The translations under genes were made by a program, and so were the position numbers. From positions 1 through 64,000 of the forward strand of contig JBMNPM010000002.1 in the NCBI GenBank assembly GCA_050943595.1: 64,000 nt of DNA. Reading direction: 5' to 3'. The notes below the pieces were generated by a model that saw only the letters and a program-made list of their open reading frames with translations, was not told the origin of the DNA and made no database searches. This stretch comes from JAXGXJ01 sp050943595 (GTDB lineage Bacteria > Actinomycetota > Thermoleophilia > RBG-16-64-13). This document shows, in pieces, positions 41,543-50,590 of the stretch (position 1 is the stretch's first letter; each line of letters starts with the position of its first letter).

Positions 41543-43497
41543 GCTTTTCTCCTCTGAGCCGACAGCATCCGATCGGCGGCAGGGAACCTAACCAGATCGG
41601 TGTGGGGCAGAAACAGCGCCGCCATGTACTCTTCCTGGAAAACCGTGTTATCCGACAGTTCCACATTACTCATCAGGGCGGCTATCTCCCGCGCCCTGGT
41701 CTCCATTCTCTCCGATAGGGCTACTAAGCGCGCCCCGAGCAGCGAACCGTTGCCGAGAAAGGCAAGCTTCCCGGGATCAAACTCGGGGAAGAGCCCGATG
41801 GTCATGGCCTCCTCCGCGCGCAGGTGGCGTCCAAACGACCCGGCTACCACAATCCGGCCGATGTCCGACCAATCCAGGTCGACAACCTTGAGAAGCGTGG
41901 TCACCCCGGCAAACATGGCCGCCTTGGCCCGTATAACATTATCCACGTCGGCCTCTGTAAGCACTATATCTTCGCCGGTGCCCGAGAATTCAGCCGGTAC
42001 GATGACAAACTCCGGGCGGCCGTCGGCGTCGCGGCGCAGTCCGGCAGCCCCGTTGTCCATGGCAAAGCGACCATTGGGCAAGAGGATGCCGGTCCGCAGC
42101 AGTTCGGCGACCGCATCGATCACACCTGAGCCGCAAATACCCATAGGAGGTCGGTCGTCTATGGTCAGCACGCTCACTGCATAGCCCTGCCGATCGATAG
42201 CCACGGTCTCCACGGCCCCGGCCATAGCCCTCATACCATTACGCAACCCTCCACCCTCGAAGGCCGGGCCGGCCGAACAGGAGGTGGTCAACAACCACTC
42301 GCGATTACCCACCACCACCTCGCCGTTGGTGCCCACGTCGAGATACAGCCACACGTCGTCTTGCTCGGCCATCCCCGAGGCCAACACCCCGGCCACGATA
42401 TCGCCGCCCACGTAGCTGGCGATGACGGGCAGGAGGCGCATCACCGCCCCCGGTGCACAACGTAACCCTGGACCCACGTCCTGAGCCTCCAGGGAAGGGA
42501 GTTCGTCCACCGGGGGTACATAAGGTTCCAGGCGCAGGTAGCGGGCATCAATGCCCGACAGCAGGCTGGTCATGGTAGTGTTGCCTGCCAGGACCACCCC
42601 ATCCACCTGTTCACCGCCTATACCGGCCGCCCCAGCCAGTTGGTCCAACACCTCGTTGATACCGGCCACCGCAGCCTGTTGCAGACGCTCTCGGCCCCCT
42701 GGTTCGCCCGCACGCAGCATCCGGCTGACAACATCCTCGCCGAACTGGATCTGCTGGTTAAAGGCGGCCGCTACATCCACGACCCGACCGATGTCCGCCT
42801 CGAGGAGTTCGCCCCACACCGTCGTCGTACCCAGGTCAATGGCCGCCAGATAGAGAGGGGTCTGGTCCACACCGGGGACGACGCGCCCTACGCGCCACCC
42901 ACCATTGACCGCGTGGATGACGGCGGTCACAGTCCAGTCCCCTCTACGAAGGATCCCCGGCAGCTCCCGGATCACCCTCAATGGGATATCCAGCAAGACA
43001 GCGCCCAAGTCGCGATGTAGGGCGGAACGGAAACGGGCCAGATCGCTGGACCTATCAGCCCCGCTCGGAGGCGGCAGTGTCACCACCACTTTACGCGCCG
43101 CAGGGGCGATGTCGGACCCCAGGCCAAACACCGTGGCATCCTGCGCTTCCAGTAGATGTCTGCGCGGGCGCTGCCCGCCCGCCGCGATCATGTCCTCCTC
43201 CATGCTCCAGACCTGCGTATCTGCCAGGACTTCCACGACCACGTCCGCCGTAACCCGGCTGGTGCAGGCTAATCTCACTCCGCGCTCCCACTGCTCAGCC
43301 GTGATCTTGGCAGTGGGTTCCGCGGTGATAATCCCAGCGATGATACGGATGAGACAGCGACCACACGATCCACCACCCGCGCAGGGCGACGGCACGAACA
43401 CGTCTCCACGGGCGGCCGCCCGCAATAGCGTCTCACCGTGTGGAACGTCGGTAACGACGATGGTCCCCGGTTCGAAGGTGACCGTGTGCTTCACCAC
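41539..43497 (-). CDS. acsV: Corrinoid activation protein AcsV (RACE, DUF4445)
   Basis: 652 residues. The N-terminal plant-type [2Fe-2S] ferredoxin has C39, C45, C48 and C78 (PCAGGGSCGRC...RLACTS). A linker and a large ASKHA-type ATPase region follow (LAAIDLGTTTVWGELLE, VLAGNTTMTSLLSG, LDVGTNGEVVVGN, GICGSGVIDAVAELL, VAGSFGRHL). These proteins use ATP hydrolysis to drive electrons onto the inactive Co(II) form of the CFeSP. The GTG start has only a weak ribosome site. It is adjacent to larC and coupled to acsD. Confidence 0.93.
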   Translation of the reverse strand: MVKHTVTFEPGTIVVTDVPHGETLLRAAARGDVFVPSPCAGGGSCGRCLIRIIAGIITAEPTAKITAEQWERGVRLACTSRVTADVVVEVLADTQVWSMEEDMIAAGGQRPRRHLLEAQDATVFGLGSDIAPAARKVVVTLPPPSGADRSSDLARFRSALHRDLGAVLLDIPLRVIRELPGILRRGDWTVTAVIHAVNGGWRVGRVVPGVDQTPLYLAAIDLGTTTVWGELLEADIGRVVDVAAAFNQQIQFGEDVVSRMLRAGEPGGRERLQQAAVAGINEVLDQLAGAAGIGGEQVDGVVLAGNTTMTSLLSGIDARYLRLEPYVPPVDELPSLEAQDVGPGLRCAPGAVMRLLPVIASYVGGDIVAGVLASGMAEQDDVWLYLDVGTNGEVVVGNREWLLTTSCSAGPAFEGGGLRNGMRAMAGAVETVAIDRQGYAVSVLTIDDRPPMGICGSGVIDAVAELLRTGILLPNGRFAMDNGAAGLRRDADGRPEFVIVPAEFSGTGEDIVLTEADVDNVIRAKAAMFAGVTTLLKVVDLDWSDIGRIVVAGSFGRHLRAEEAMTIGLFPEFDPGKLAFLGNGSLLGARLVALSERMETRAREIAALMSNVELSDNTVFQEEYMAALFLPHTDLVRFPAADRMLSAQRRKA

Positions 43498-43553
43498 GGG
43501 CCCTGGTTCTGACGATGGCTGAGGAGAGATCGCGACCTCCTAGAGAGCAGCGG

Positions 43554-44783
43554 TCATGGTAACAGATGGCCGTCTAGACGACTCCTGGCGGCCTCCGTAG
43601 CGGTCTGCATGACCCGCCACAAGGGCAGACCGGTGACCGCCGCCGCTGCTGCTGCGGGTTCGTACTCGGCAGCCAGAGTGGTCACCCGACCACCCCACTT
43701 CCCCCACTTCACCGCTACGTCCTCTCCCCCCACCTGCACCGTCACGCTGCCTCGATCGGCTATCCAGCGCGAAGTGGCCGTCCGGCGGACACCCAACGTG
43801 CCCGTCTCCCGGAAGATGAGGTCCACGAGCACCTCCTCCTTAGCAGCCGGAACCAGCGCAGAGAGCACCATGGTGGGGCGTTCCTTCTTGCCCACGGCAG
43901 AAGCAGCCCACACGTCCAATGCACCTTCGCGGCGCAATAGTCCCGAGACATGACCGAGCACCTCTGGAGAGACGTCGTCCAGGTTGGTCTGTAGTTCCAC
44001 CACATGGTCGCTCTGCCGCCCCGTATCGTCGCCTCCCCGCCTACCGGTAGGGCACCCGATCAGGACACGGAGCACGTTCGGCCCACATTCGAGTCTCATA
44101 GTGCCGGCACCGTGACCGATGGCCTCAACAACCATGTCGGGCACGTGGCCTGGGGAAGCCTCTAGGGCCCCCACCAGCAGAGCACCGGTCGGCGTAGTCA
44201 GCTCACCCATCTCAGGACCGCCCATCAACGGGAAGCCGGTCAGCAAGCGTGCCGTAGCTGGAGCAGGGACACCCATGCGCCCGTGCGCTATCTGCACGGT
44301 TCCCCCACCAACGGGGATAGGCCCCACCACTACCTCTTTCACGCCCAGCGCCTCCACGAGGGCCAGAGTGCCCACGACATCCACGAGGGTGTCAACGGCA
44401 CCCACCTCATGGAAATGGATCTGTTCGACCGAACAGCCGTGAATGGATGCCTCCACCTCAGCCAACCGACGCAGAGCAGCAAGGCTTCTGTCCCGGACGG
44501 CGACCGGCAGTCCAGCTCCATCCACCATGGTTTCCATGTGAACAAGATGGCGCAGGGGTGGATGGTCTTCCCCGTGCACGATCAGACGTGTACAGGAGAC
44601 CCCCTTCTCGACAGTCCGCTCGAACTCCACGACGTCTGCGCCCAGACCGAGCCCTTCGACCACCTGCCCCACCACCGTCTCGGCAGCCATCCCCTCATCG
44701 ACTCCGGCGTCGGCCAAGGCCGCGAGGAGCATATCCCCGGAGACCCCCGTCCAGGGATCTATATACATGATGCGCCCTGTCAT
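43554..44783 (-). CDS. larC: LarC-like nickel insertion protein
   Basis: The ATG at 44783 is preceded by AAAGGAG; the frame is open further upstream but without a site. 409 residues: MYIDPWTGVSGDMLLAALAD at the start, HFHEVGAVDTLVDVVG, GGGTVQIAHGRMGVPAPAT, LTTPTGALL and the C-terminal ELQTNLDDVSPEVLGH. LarC inserts nickel into the pyridinium pincer cofactor of lactate racemase-type enzymes in a CTP-dependent reaction. The partner genes larB and larE are absent from the window. Sitting first in the CFeSP operon, it may serve an unknown nickel enzyme or nickel delivery; that is inference. Confidence 0.9.
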   Translation of the reverse strand: MTGRIMYIDPWTGVSGDMLLAALADAGVDEGMAAETVVGQVVEGLGLGADVVEFERTVEKGVSCTRLIVHGEDHPPLRHLVHMETMVDGAGLPVAVRDRSLAALRRLAEVEASIHGCSVEQIHFHEVGAVDTLVDVVGTLALVEALGVKEVVVGPIPVGGGTVQIAHGRMGVPAPATARLLTGFPLMGGPEMGELTTPTGALLVGALEASPGHVPDMVVEAIGHGAGTMRLECGPNVLRVLIGCPTGRRGGDDTGRQSDHVVELQTNLDDVSPEVLGHVSGLLRREGALDVWAASAVGKKERPTMVLSALVPAAKEEVLVDLIFRETGTLGVRRTATSRWIADRGSVTVQVGGEDVAVKWGKWGGRVTTLAAEYEPAAAAAAVTGLPLWRVMQTATEAARSRLDGHLLP

Positions 44784-44954
44784 GCGACTCCTTTCAGATA
44801 GGCCGCCCTCAACGCAACCCGTTCTGTCTCTCCATCGGTTGCATTCTCCCATGCCACCCCATACACTGCAGAACATACAGCCCCGGTGCCTCCTTGAACG
44901 CTACTCTGCGACAGGCGACGACCGGGTATCCCATCTTCGACCCGAAACGACACC

Positions 44955-45332
44955 GTGGCGCAGAAGCGACTAGCTGATTACATAGGGGTCACCGTGCACC
45001 GCCTTCGCATTGACAGGGGTTTTACCCTGCAGGCCTTGGCCGATGAATCAGGCGTGTCGAAAAGCTACTTGGGCGACATAGAAAAGGGCAACAAGAACCC
45101 TACTACCGACGTCATCGAGTCTATATCCTCTGCCTTGGGAGTGCCGGCGCGCGACCTCCTGTACCATGCGGCCTTAGACGATGACGACCCCATCTACGAG
45201 CCGGAACAACTCCGCCTGGAAGATGTGGCCGAAGAAGACGCCGAGACACGCGAACTTCTCCACCTGGCCCGCCACATACGACCGGGCGATAGGCGATTCC
45301 TGCTCGAGTTGGCCCGCAGGCTGGCCCGTTGA
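44955..45332 (+). CDS. XRE-family helix-turn-helix regulator
   Basis: 125 residues from GTG 44955. The HTH is at about 8-65 (IGVTVHRLRIDRGFTLQALA, DESGVSKSYLGDIEKGNKNP, TTDVIESISSALGVPARDLL). The rest is short, acidic, then Arg-rich (RHIRPGDRRFLLELARRLAR), without an enzymatic effector domain. It is divergent from the CFeSP operon and could be its regulator; no operator was identified. No good ribosome site precedes the GTG, so the mRNA may be leaderless. Confidence 0.82.
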   Translation: MAQKRLADYIGVTVHRLRIDRGFTLQALADESGVSKSYLGDIEKGNKNPTTDVIESISSALGVPARDLLYHAALDDDDPIYEPEQLRLEDVAEEDAETRELLHLARHIRPGDRRFLLELARRLAR

Positions 45333-45339
45333 CGGCCTA

Positions 45340-45714
45340 CTAGCCCCAGCCCAGTTCGTCCAACCTTTCTTCGCTGATGCCCCAGTAGTGGGCAATCTCG
45401 TGGATGAGCGTACGGCGCACCTGCTCTCGGATGGCCTCCTCGTCCGGTCCCGCATATGCTTCGATAGGCCGTTTGTAGAGAGAGATCCGATCAGGAAACG
45501 CCATATACTGCGAGCCACGCTCGGTTGCCGGGATGCCGTGATAGAGCCCCAGAAGAGCATAACGGTCCTTGGGAGACAGTCCTACCTCGATGAGGTCCTG
45601 GGGCGCAGGCCATTCCTCTACACTCACCTGCCAGTTCTCCATAGGCTCAATGAGCTCCTCGGGCAGGGAATCGAGGGCTTCCGCCACCAGAGCCTCGAAG
45701 GTCTTCATGTCCAT
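45340..45714 (-). CDS. Small zincin-like metallopeptidase family protein
   Basis: 124 residues with HEIAHYWGI near the C-terminus, an HExxH zinc motif followed by the short conserved end (SEERLDELGWG) of the small bacterial zincin family PF06262. The N-terminal half (FEALVAEALDSLPEEL...MENWQVSVEEWP) also fits. Substrates are unknown. The start shares its A with the rdgB stop (TGATG), and the gene is the last in the overlapping run from the wHTH gene. Confidence 0.9.
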   Translation of the reverse strand: MDMKTFEALVAEALDSLPEELIEPMENWQVSVEEWPAPQDLIEVGLSPKDRYALLGLYHGIPATERGSQYMAFPDRISLYKRPIEAYAGPDEEAIREQVRRTLIHEIAHYWGISEERLDELGWG

Positions 45715-46343
45715 CAGGCGTCGACCCCGCTCCCCAACCCCGCTTCCCGCACCACCAGCGCCAGGGACCGAGCGGCCGCTCCTCGGTGCGAGACCTCGTT
45801 CTTTTTTTCCGGCGTCACCTCAGCCAAGGTCTCTGTCCAACCGGTAGGTCGGAAGACCGGGTCGTATCCAAAGCCGCCTGCACCACGAGGCGCCGCCTCT
45901 ATCACACCGGTCATCTCTCCCCGGGCCTCCAGCACAGTCTCGTCGCCCACCACAGTGCCAGGCACTACCAGACAGAGGGAGCACACAAAGCGGGCCCCTC
46001 GATCGGCCGAGTCGCCGAGTTCTCTTAGGAGCTTGGCCACATTCTCCTCGTCGGTGGTCGACCCTCCCGCGTAGCGGGCCGACTCCACCCCCGGCGCACC
46101 ACCCAAAGAATCCACCTCCAACCCCGAGTCATCCGCCAACACAGCCGTGCGACCATCCAGGGCCACAAACACCGTCCGAGCCTTGAGAAGCGCGTTCTCA
46201 CTGAAGGTGGCCCCGGTTTCTTCCGGCATCTCCATGTCATCCGGTAGCGGCCGTACACCAAAGCCCTCGCCCAGCAACCGCTCGAACTCGCGAACCTTGC
46301 CGGCGTTGCGCGTGGCGAGCACCACGTCGAGGCGCCTGCTCAC
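45714..46343 (-). CDS. rdgB: XTP/dITP diphosphatase (RdgB/HAM1)
   Basis: 209 residues. It begins LDVVLATRNAGKVREFERLL and contains TFSENALLKAR, LADDSGLEVDSLGGAPGVES, ARYAG and the C-terminal GFGYDPVFRP...SHRGAAARSL, the complete substrate and Mg site. It removes deaminated purine triphosphates from the nucleotide pool. It overlaps rph by 4 bases; the rph-rdgB pair is common in Gram-positive bacteria. Confidence 0.95.
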   Translation of the reverse strand: MSRRLDVVLATRNAGKVREFERLLGEGFGVRPLPDDMEMPEETGATFSENALLKARTVFVALDGRTAVLADDSGLEVDSLGGAPGVESARYAGGSTTDEENVAKLLRELGDSADRGARFVCSLCLVVPGTVVGDETVLEARGEMTGVIEAAPRGAGGFGYDPVFRPTGWTETLAEVTPEKKNEVSHRGAAARSLALVVREAGLGSGVDA

Positions 46344-47098
46344 CGGCCGGCCCGGCCGTCGGCTGCATATGACTGCGTCACCACTTCCATCTGGGCGGCG
46401 GTCAGTACAGCTATGCCATCGTAGGCGAGATCGAGCAGCTGATCGAGCACATCCCGTCCGAAAGGTTCCGACTCAGCCGTGGCCTGCACCTCGATGAGCC
46501 TGCCCGAGCCCGTGGTGACGACGTTCATGTCCACATCAGCCACCGAGTCCTCTTCGTATTGGAGGTCGACGAGAGGTATGCCCCCCACGACACCTACGCT
46601 CACCGCAGCTACCGAGTCGGCCAGAGGGAAGGTACGGAGCGACCGGGCATCGACCGCACGCTTCAAAGCCAGATGAAGGGCTAGGTACCCGCCCGTCACC
46701 GCCGCACAGCGCGTACCACCGTCCGCTTCCACTACATCACAATCGATATATACGGTGCGCTCGCCCAAAGCCTGTGGGTCCAACACTGCGCGGAGGCTCC
46801 GGCCTATGAAACGCTGGATCTCGACCGTGCGCCCGTCCTGGCGCCCCCGGACCGCCTCCCGAGGCGTACGATCATGCGTCGAACTGGGCAGAAGGGAGTA
46901 CTCAGCCGTCAGCCATCCCAAGCCGCTACCCCGGCGCCATCCGGGAACCCCGTTGACCACCTTGGCAGAGCACAGCACCCGCGTCCCACCCAGCTCCACA
47001 AAAACAGAGCCATCGGCCGTGGCCACAAAATCGGGCGTCAATGTGAGAGGGCGCATCTCTACCGGACTCCTACCCCCCGGCCTTGTGACCTCACTCAT
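46340..47098 (-). CDS. rph: Ribonuclease PH
   Basis: 252 residues. It starts RPGGRSPVEMRPLTLTPDFV and contains GWLTAEYSLLPSSTHDR, the phosphate-binding GRTVEIQRFIGRSLRAVLD, and TGSGRLIEVQATAESEPF. It trims tRNA 3' ends by phosphorolysis, relevant here because most tRNA genes in the window do not encode CCA. It overlaps murI and rdgB by 4 bases each. Confidence 0.96.
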   Translation of the reverse strand: MSEVTRPGGRSPVEMRPLTLTPDFVATADGSVFVELGGTRVLCSAKVVNGVPGWRRGSGLGWLTAEYSLLPSSTHDRTPREAVRGRQDGRTVEIQRFIGRSLRAVLDPQALGERTVYIDCDVVEADGGTRCAAVTGGYLALHLALKRAVDARSLRTFPLADSVAAVSVGVVGGIPLVDLQYEEDSVADVDMNVVTTGSGRLIEVQATAESEPFGRDVLDQLLDLAYDGIAVLTAAQMEVVTQSYAADGRAGR

Positions 47099-47928
47099 AG
47101 CCGAGCCACCTCCCGTATGGGCAATTGCAGAAAGCGGGCTCCAACCAGGTGGAATTCCTCAGCGTCGCCTGTACAGACAAAACGATAGTCCCCTTCTCTC
47201 TGCTCTTCGTTAGTCATCCCCCTGCGCTCCAAGATCGCGGTCACTTCTTGCGCCGTCTCCTCGGCCGAATTGATGAGCATTACACGCGGGCCGAGGAGAC
47301 GGCGCAACATCGGCGTGATCAACGGGTAGTGAGTGCACCCTAAGATGACGGTATCGACCCCGGCCTCTTTGAGTGAGGCCACACATTCCCGGGCGACGTC
47401 TTCGACCTCCTCCGAGAATACGTCTCCCTCCTGAATGAGAGGGGCCAGCCGTGGACACGCCACCGGGAAGACTTCCAGTCCCGCATCGAGCGTACGCAGG
47501 GCACGTTGATAGGCATTCGAACGTACTGTGGCCTCAGTCGCCATAACCCCCACCCGTCGATTGCGGGTCACCCGCGTAGCCGCCCACGCCCCGGGAATAA
47601 CCACGCCGATGATGGGCGTAGCGAAAGCGGCCTGCAATTGTGGCAAGGCCGCAGCACCGGCGGAGTTGCAGGCCACCACGATGAGCTTTACGTCTTGCGA
47701 TACGAGATATCCGACGGCCTTGAAGGCAAGCCGGCGCACCTCGGCCAACGAGCGCGAACCATACGGGAAGTTGCCCGTATCCCCCAAGTAGAGATAATCC
47801 TCCTGGGGTAGGTTCACCAGACACTCATGAAGAACGGTCAGCCCCCCGACCCCCGAGTCAAAGACACCAACCGCGCGACGGTCCGGAATCTGATGGTCTC
47901 CGGGAATCTGATGGTCTGGCTCAGTCAT
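47095..47928 (-). CDS. murI: Glutamate racemase MurI
   Basis: The ATG at 47928 overlaps the yihY stop (ATGA). 277 residues with VGVFDSGVGGLTVL, YLGDTGNFPYG, catalytic Cys in VACNSAGAAALP and the second in LGCTHYPLITP. It makes D-glutamate for peptidoglycan. The N-terminus carries a 6-residue in-frame duplication, DHQIPG-DHQIPD, produced by an 18-base tandem repeat, before the conserved fold begins. Confidence 0.95.
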   Translation of the reverse strand: MTEPDHQIPGDHQIPDRRAVGVFDSGVGGLTVLHECLVNLPQEDYLYLGDTGNFPYGSRSLAEVRRLAFKAVGYLVSQDVKLIVVACNSAGAAALPQLQAAFATPIIGVVIPGAWAATRVTRNRRVGVMATEATVRSNAYQRALRTLDAGLEVFPVACPRLAPLIQEGDVFSEEVEDVARECVASLKEAGVDTVILGCTHYPLITPMLRRLLGPRVMLINSAEETAQEVTAILERRGMTNEEQREGDYRFVCTGDAEEFHLVGARFLQLPIREVARL

Positions 47929-48863
47929 GGCTCGGATTCTATCAAACCCTCGCAACGGGCTTCATCGGCCCCGTCTCGGTCGCCTTCCCGGCTACGAGCG
48001 ACGGCCCTCTGCACAGTCCCGTTTATCTCCCCCCCGATGAGTAGCACAAGGCCGATGAGGAAAGCCCAAAACAGAAGGACGATGACCGTCCCGATGGCGC
48101 CATAGGTGAGCCACCGAATTTGGAAGACATTCTGGCTCAAGAACCAGGAGAGCCCCACCGACACCCCCATGATAGCGGCCAAAGAAAATATGGCTCCCGG
48201 CAGAATGCCGTACCAGCGCTGGCGACGACTGGGGGCGAGAAAAAAGAATGCGTAAAGCCCGATGACCAGAAGTACGAAGACCACAGGCCAACGCAGCCCC
48301 ACCCAGAGCACGTGTGGGAGACTGCCCCGGCCAAATTCGTCTCGGATGAGGGCGCCCAACTTGGAGCCAAAGAGCAACAGCGACACCGTCGCCGGGATAA
48401 AGAGGGCACCACCGATAGCCATCCCCGCAGCCATGAGCCTCCTACGCTGCCAGGAACGCGTTTCAGTCAGTCCGTAGGCCCGGTCCACCGCTTTGATGAG
48501 GGTCATAACGGCACTTGAGGCGCTAAACAAAGTGAGTATGATACCCAGAGACAGGAGGGTCGTGCTGGTGGCATTGATCTCTGCGAATACGTTCTCAGCC
48601 ACGATCTTGTAAAGGCGGCTATCGGTAGAGATCAGATTACCGAGCCCCTCGAGCAGCACATCGGCCACCCGCTCAGACTGAGGCATATAAGCCGTAAGGG
48701 CCCGCAGAAAGAGGAGGAAGGGAAAGAGGCTAAAGAGCGCGTTGTACGCGATCTGAGTGGCCAGCCCCAAGACATCGTGGCGGTAGCTCCCCACGACCAC
48801 CTCTTTTGTGCCACGAAAAAAGCCCAAGCCATAGCGCTTGAGCCGTCCCAGCCTATTCGGCAT
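47925..48863 (-). CDS. YihY/BrkB family membrane protein
   Basis: 312 residues with six membrane helices. The family pattern is DVLGLATQIAYNALFSLFPFLLFL near the N-terminus, IILTLFSASSAVMTLIKAVDRAYG in the middle and YGAIGTVIVLLFWAFLIGLVLLIGGEIN at the end. The name ribonuclease BN is a historical error for this family; the function is unknown, possibly export. It overlaps murI by 4 bases and the wHTH gene by 11 bases. Confidence 0.9.
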   Translation of the reverse strand: MPNRLGRLKRYGLGFFRGTKEVVVGSYRHDVLGLATQIAYNALFSLFPFLLFLRALTAYMPQSERVADVLLEGLGNLISTDSRLYKIVAENVFAEINATSTTLLSLGIILTLFSASSAVMTLIKAVDRAYGLTETRSWQRRRLMAAGMAIGGALFIPATVSLLLFGSKLGALIRDEFGRGSLPHVLWVGLRWPVVFVLLVIGLYAFFFLAPSRRQRWYGILPGAIFSLAAIMGVSVGLSWFLSQNVFQIRWLTYGAIGTVIVLLFWAFLIGLVLLIGGEINGTVQRAVARSREGDRDGADEARCEGLIESEP

Positions 48864-49164
48864 ACAGGCTGATGCCGGGATACCTACAGACGTAGCTGGG
48901 GATGATAGTGTTGAGTTCGCAGATGAGGCCGCGGGCGACCAGGTCGTCTATCACAGACCGGAGCCGCTCCGGGGCGCAGGGAGCCACCTCCCTCAGCTCG
49001 CGCAGCGTCAGGCTCCTGTGCGCAGCCTGCAAACAGTCGATTAGCCCCTTCTGCTCCTCACTGAGCCCCTCGCCAACCGCAGGAACACCCCCAGAACCGG
49101 AAACGCCGTTCGTGATACGCGTTCGCGACTCGGAACCTCGTTGGCTCTCCACCGGATACGTCAT
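48853..49164 (-). CDS. Small winged-helix protein
   Basis: About 103 residues from ATG 49164 (GAGGAGGCC upstream). After a Ser/Gly-rich 40-residue lead it has a winged-helix-like segment: SLTLRELREVAPCAPERLRS, VIDDLVARGLICELN. It heads the overlapping run to yihY, murI, rph and rdgB and could regulate it. The function is inferred from fold pattern only. Confidence 0.65.
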   Translation of the reverse strand: MTYPVESQRGSESRTRITNGVSGSGGVPAVGEGLSEEQKGLIDCLQAAHRSLTLRELREVAPCAPERLRSVIDDLVARGLICELNTIIPSYVCRYPGISLYAE

Positions 49165-49239
49165 CTTGGCCTCCTCCCGGACGTAGGGCCACATACAACC
49201 TATCCTTTTTCAAACATAGCACACACAGGTGCAGAGGCC

Positions 49240-50478
49240 CTACGCGTTCAGCACTCCCCCCCTACGATCGTTGCGGAAGAAGAACAGGGAGATAGCAATC
49301 ATCACTCCAGCAACCAACCAGATGACGGCGTACTCCCGCCCCGAAGCCACGTGCCCACCGACGATGTCTATGACACCTCCGGCGATCAGCGGAGCAACGA
49401 TATTGGCCAGACCACGCATCATGGAGAACATCCCTGTGAATTGGCCAATGTTCTCCTTGGGCATCAACTGGGTGAGAATGGCGTAGGGCAACGTGAGCAC
49501 TATGGCTCCGCCCAGGCCGAAGATGGGAAGAAAAACGAAGGCCCACTTGATGTCGGTAATGACGACGGCGAACAGGCAGCCTCCTAAGTATACCCAGAGC
49601 CCGATACGCATGATGCGGGAGCGGCCGAAATGGTCGGCTAGATATCCGCTGATCAGACCGGCGATCATATAGGTGACACCGACCAACCCCAGAAGCAGAG
49701 CACCGGTTTGGGCAGTGGCACCCAGCGAGTGGAGGAACCACAGCATGATGAAGGGACGCAATCCGGCCAGAGTCGACTCCCACAGGAAGGACGCCACCAT
49801 GAACCGTTGGATATCCTTGTGCTGCCGCGTGGACTCCCACACCCTCTTCGCTTCGCCCCAGATATTCTGTCGGGGTATGGATACAATCTTCTCAGGCTCC
49901 GGTTCGTGGATCTTGGAGACCGTCAAATAAGTGAAAACCATGATCAAGAAGCCGCACGCGATGAAGGGCAACGGTTCCCATCTGTAGAAGAGAACGCCGG
50001 CCACGACCATCCCCAAGAACATGCCCCCACCCCGCATGAAACTCTGAAAACCCTGTACACGCCCATAGCTCGAGGATGGAGTCACATCGGGAAGAAGAGA
50101 TTGGTAGGGCGATGTGTAGAAGTGATAGGCAGCGAAGAAGGCAAAGGTCGACACCGCTATGGGGACATAGCCCGGTTGGAAAGGAGCGAGCATGAGCGAG
50201 GCCGCCATGAACGGACCGGCGAAGATCATGAACGGCCGTCGTCTACCCCATCGTTTCGTCCAGATGCGGTCACTGACCACGCCCACAAACAACGGGATGA
50301 CGGCGGAGAATATCCCCTCGCCACCGATGGCAAAGCCGATGAGCGTGGCCGAGTCCGTGTAGCGCGAGAGTATCAGCGGCAGATACGTAGTCACCAAGGA
50401 CAGACCCGTAGAGAAACCCAGCGTGGGAAGCGTCAGCACCAGCATGAACCGAAGCTTCAGCTTCTCCTCGCTACTCAC
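49240..50478 (-). CDS. MFS transporter, SLC45/GPH-like
   Basis: 412 residues, 12 membrane helices. Motif A-type loop VSDRIWTKRWGRRRPFMI after TM2 and the SSSYGRVQGFQSF region resemble sugar/cation symporters of the SLC45/GPH type. The second half has SGYLADHFGRSRIM. A sugar or glycoside substrate is likely but not certain. It is monocistronic. Confidence 0.85.
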   Translation of the reverse strand: MSSEEKLKLRFMLVLTLPTLGFSTGLSLVTTYLPLILSRYTDSATLIGFAIGGEGIFSAVIPLFVGVVSDRIWTKRWGRRRPFMIFAGPFMAASLMLAPFQPGYVPIAVSTFAFFAAYHFYTSPYQSLLPDVTPSSSYGRVQGFQSFMRGGGMFLGMVVAGVLFYRWEPLPFIACGFLIMVFTYLTVSKIHEPEPEKIVSIPRQNIWGEAKRVWESTRQHKDIQRFMVASFLWESTLAGLRPFIMLWFLHSLGATAQTGALLLGLVGVTYMIAGLISGYLADHFGRSRIMRIGLWVYLGGCLFAVVITDIKWAFVFLPIFGLGGAIVLTLPYAILTQLMPKENIGQFTGMFSMMRGLANIVAPLIAGGVIDIVGGHVASGREYAVIWLVAGVMIAISLFFFRNDRRGGVLNA

Positions 50479-50590
50479 GCGCAGTCATCCTGCTGTCTCC
50501 CCTCTGCCCTGTTTCGAAGCGCCACTGACCCCACTCCCCGGAATCAACCGGATTCTATCAAAGGGTCTGTTGGGACCGCGAGCCGCCCAC

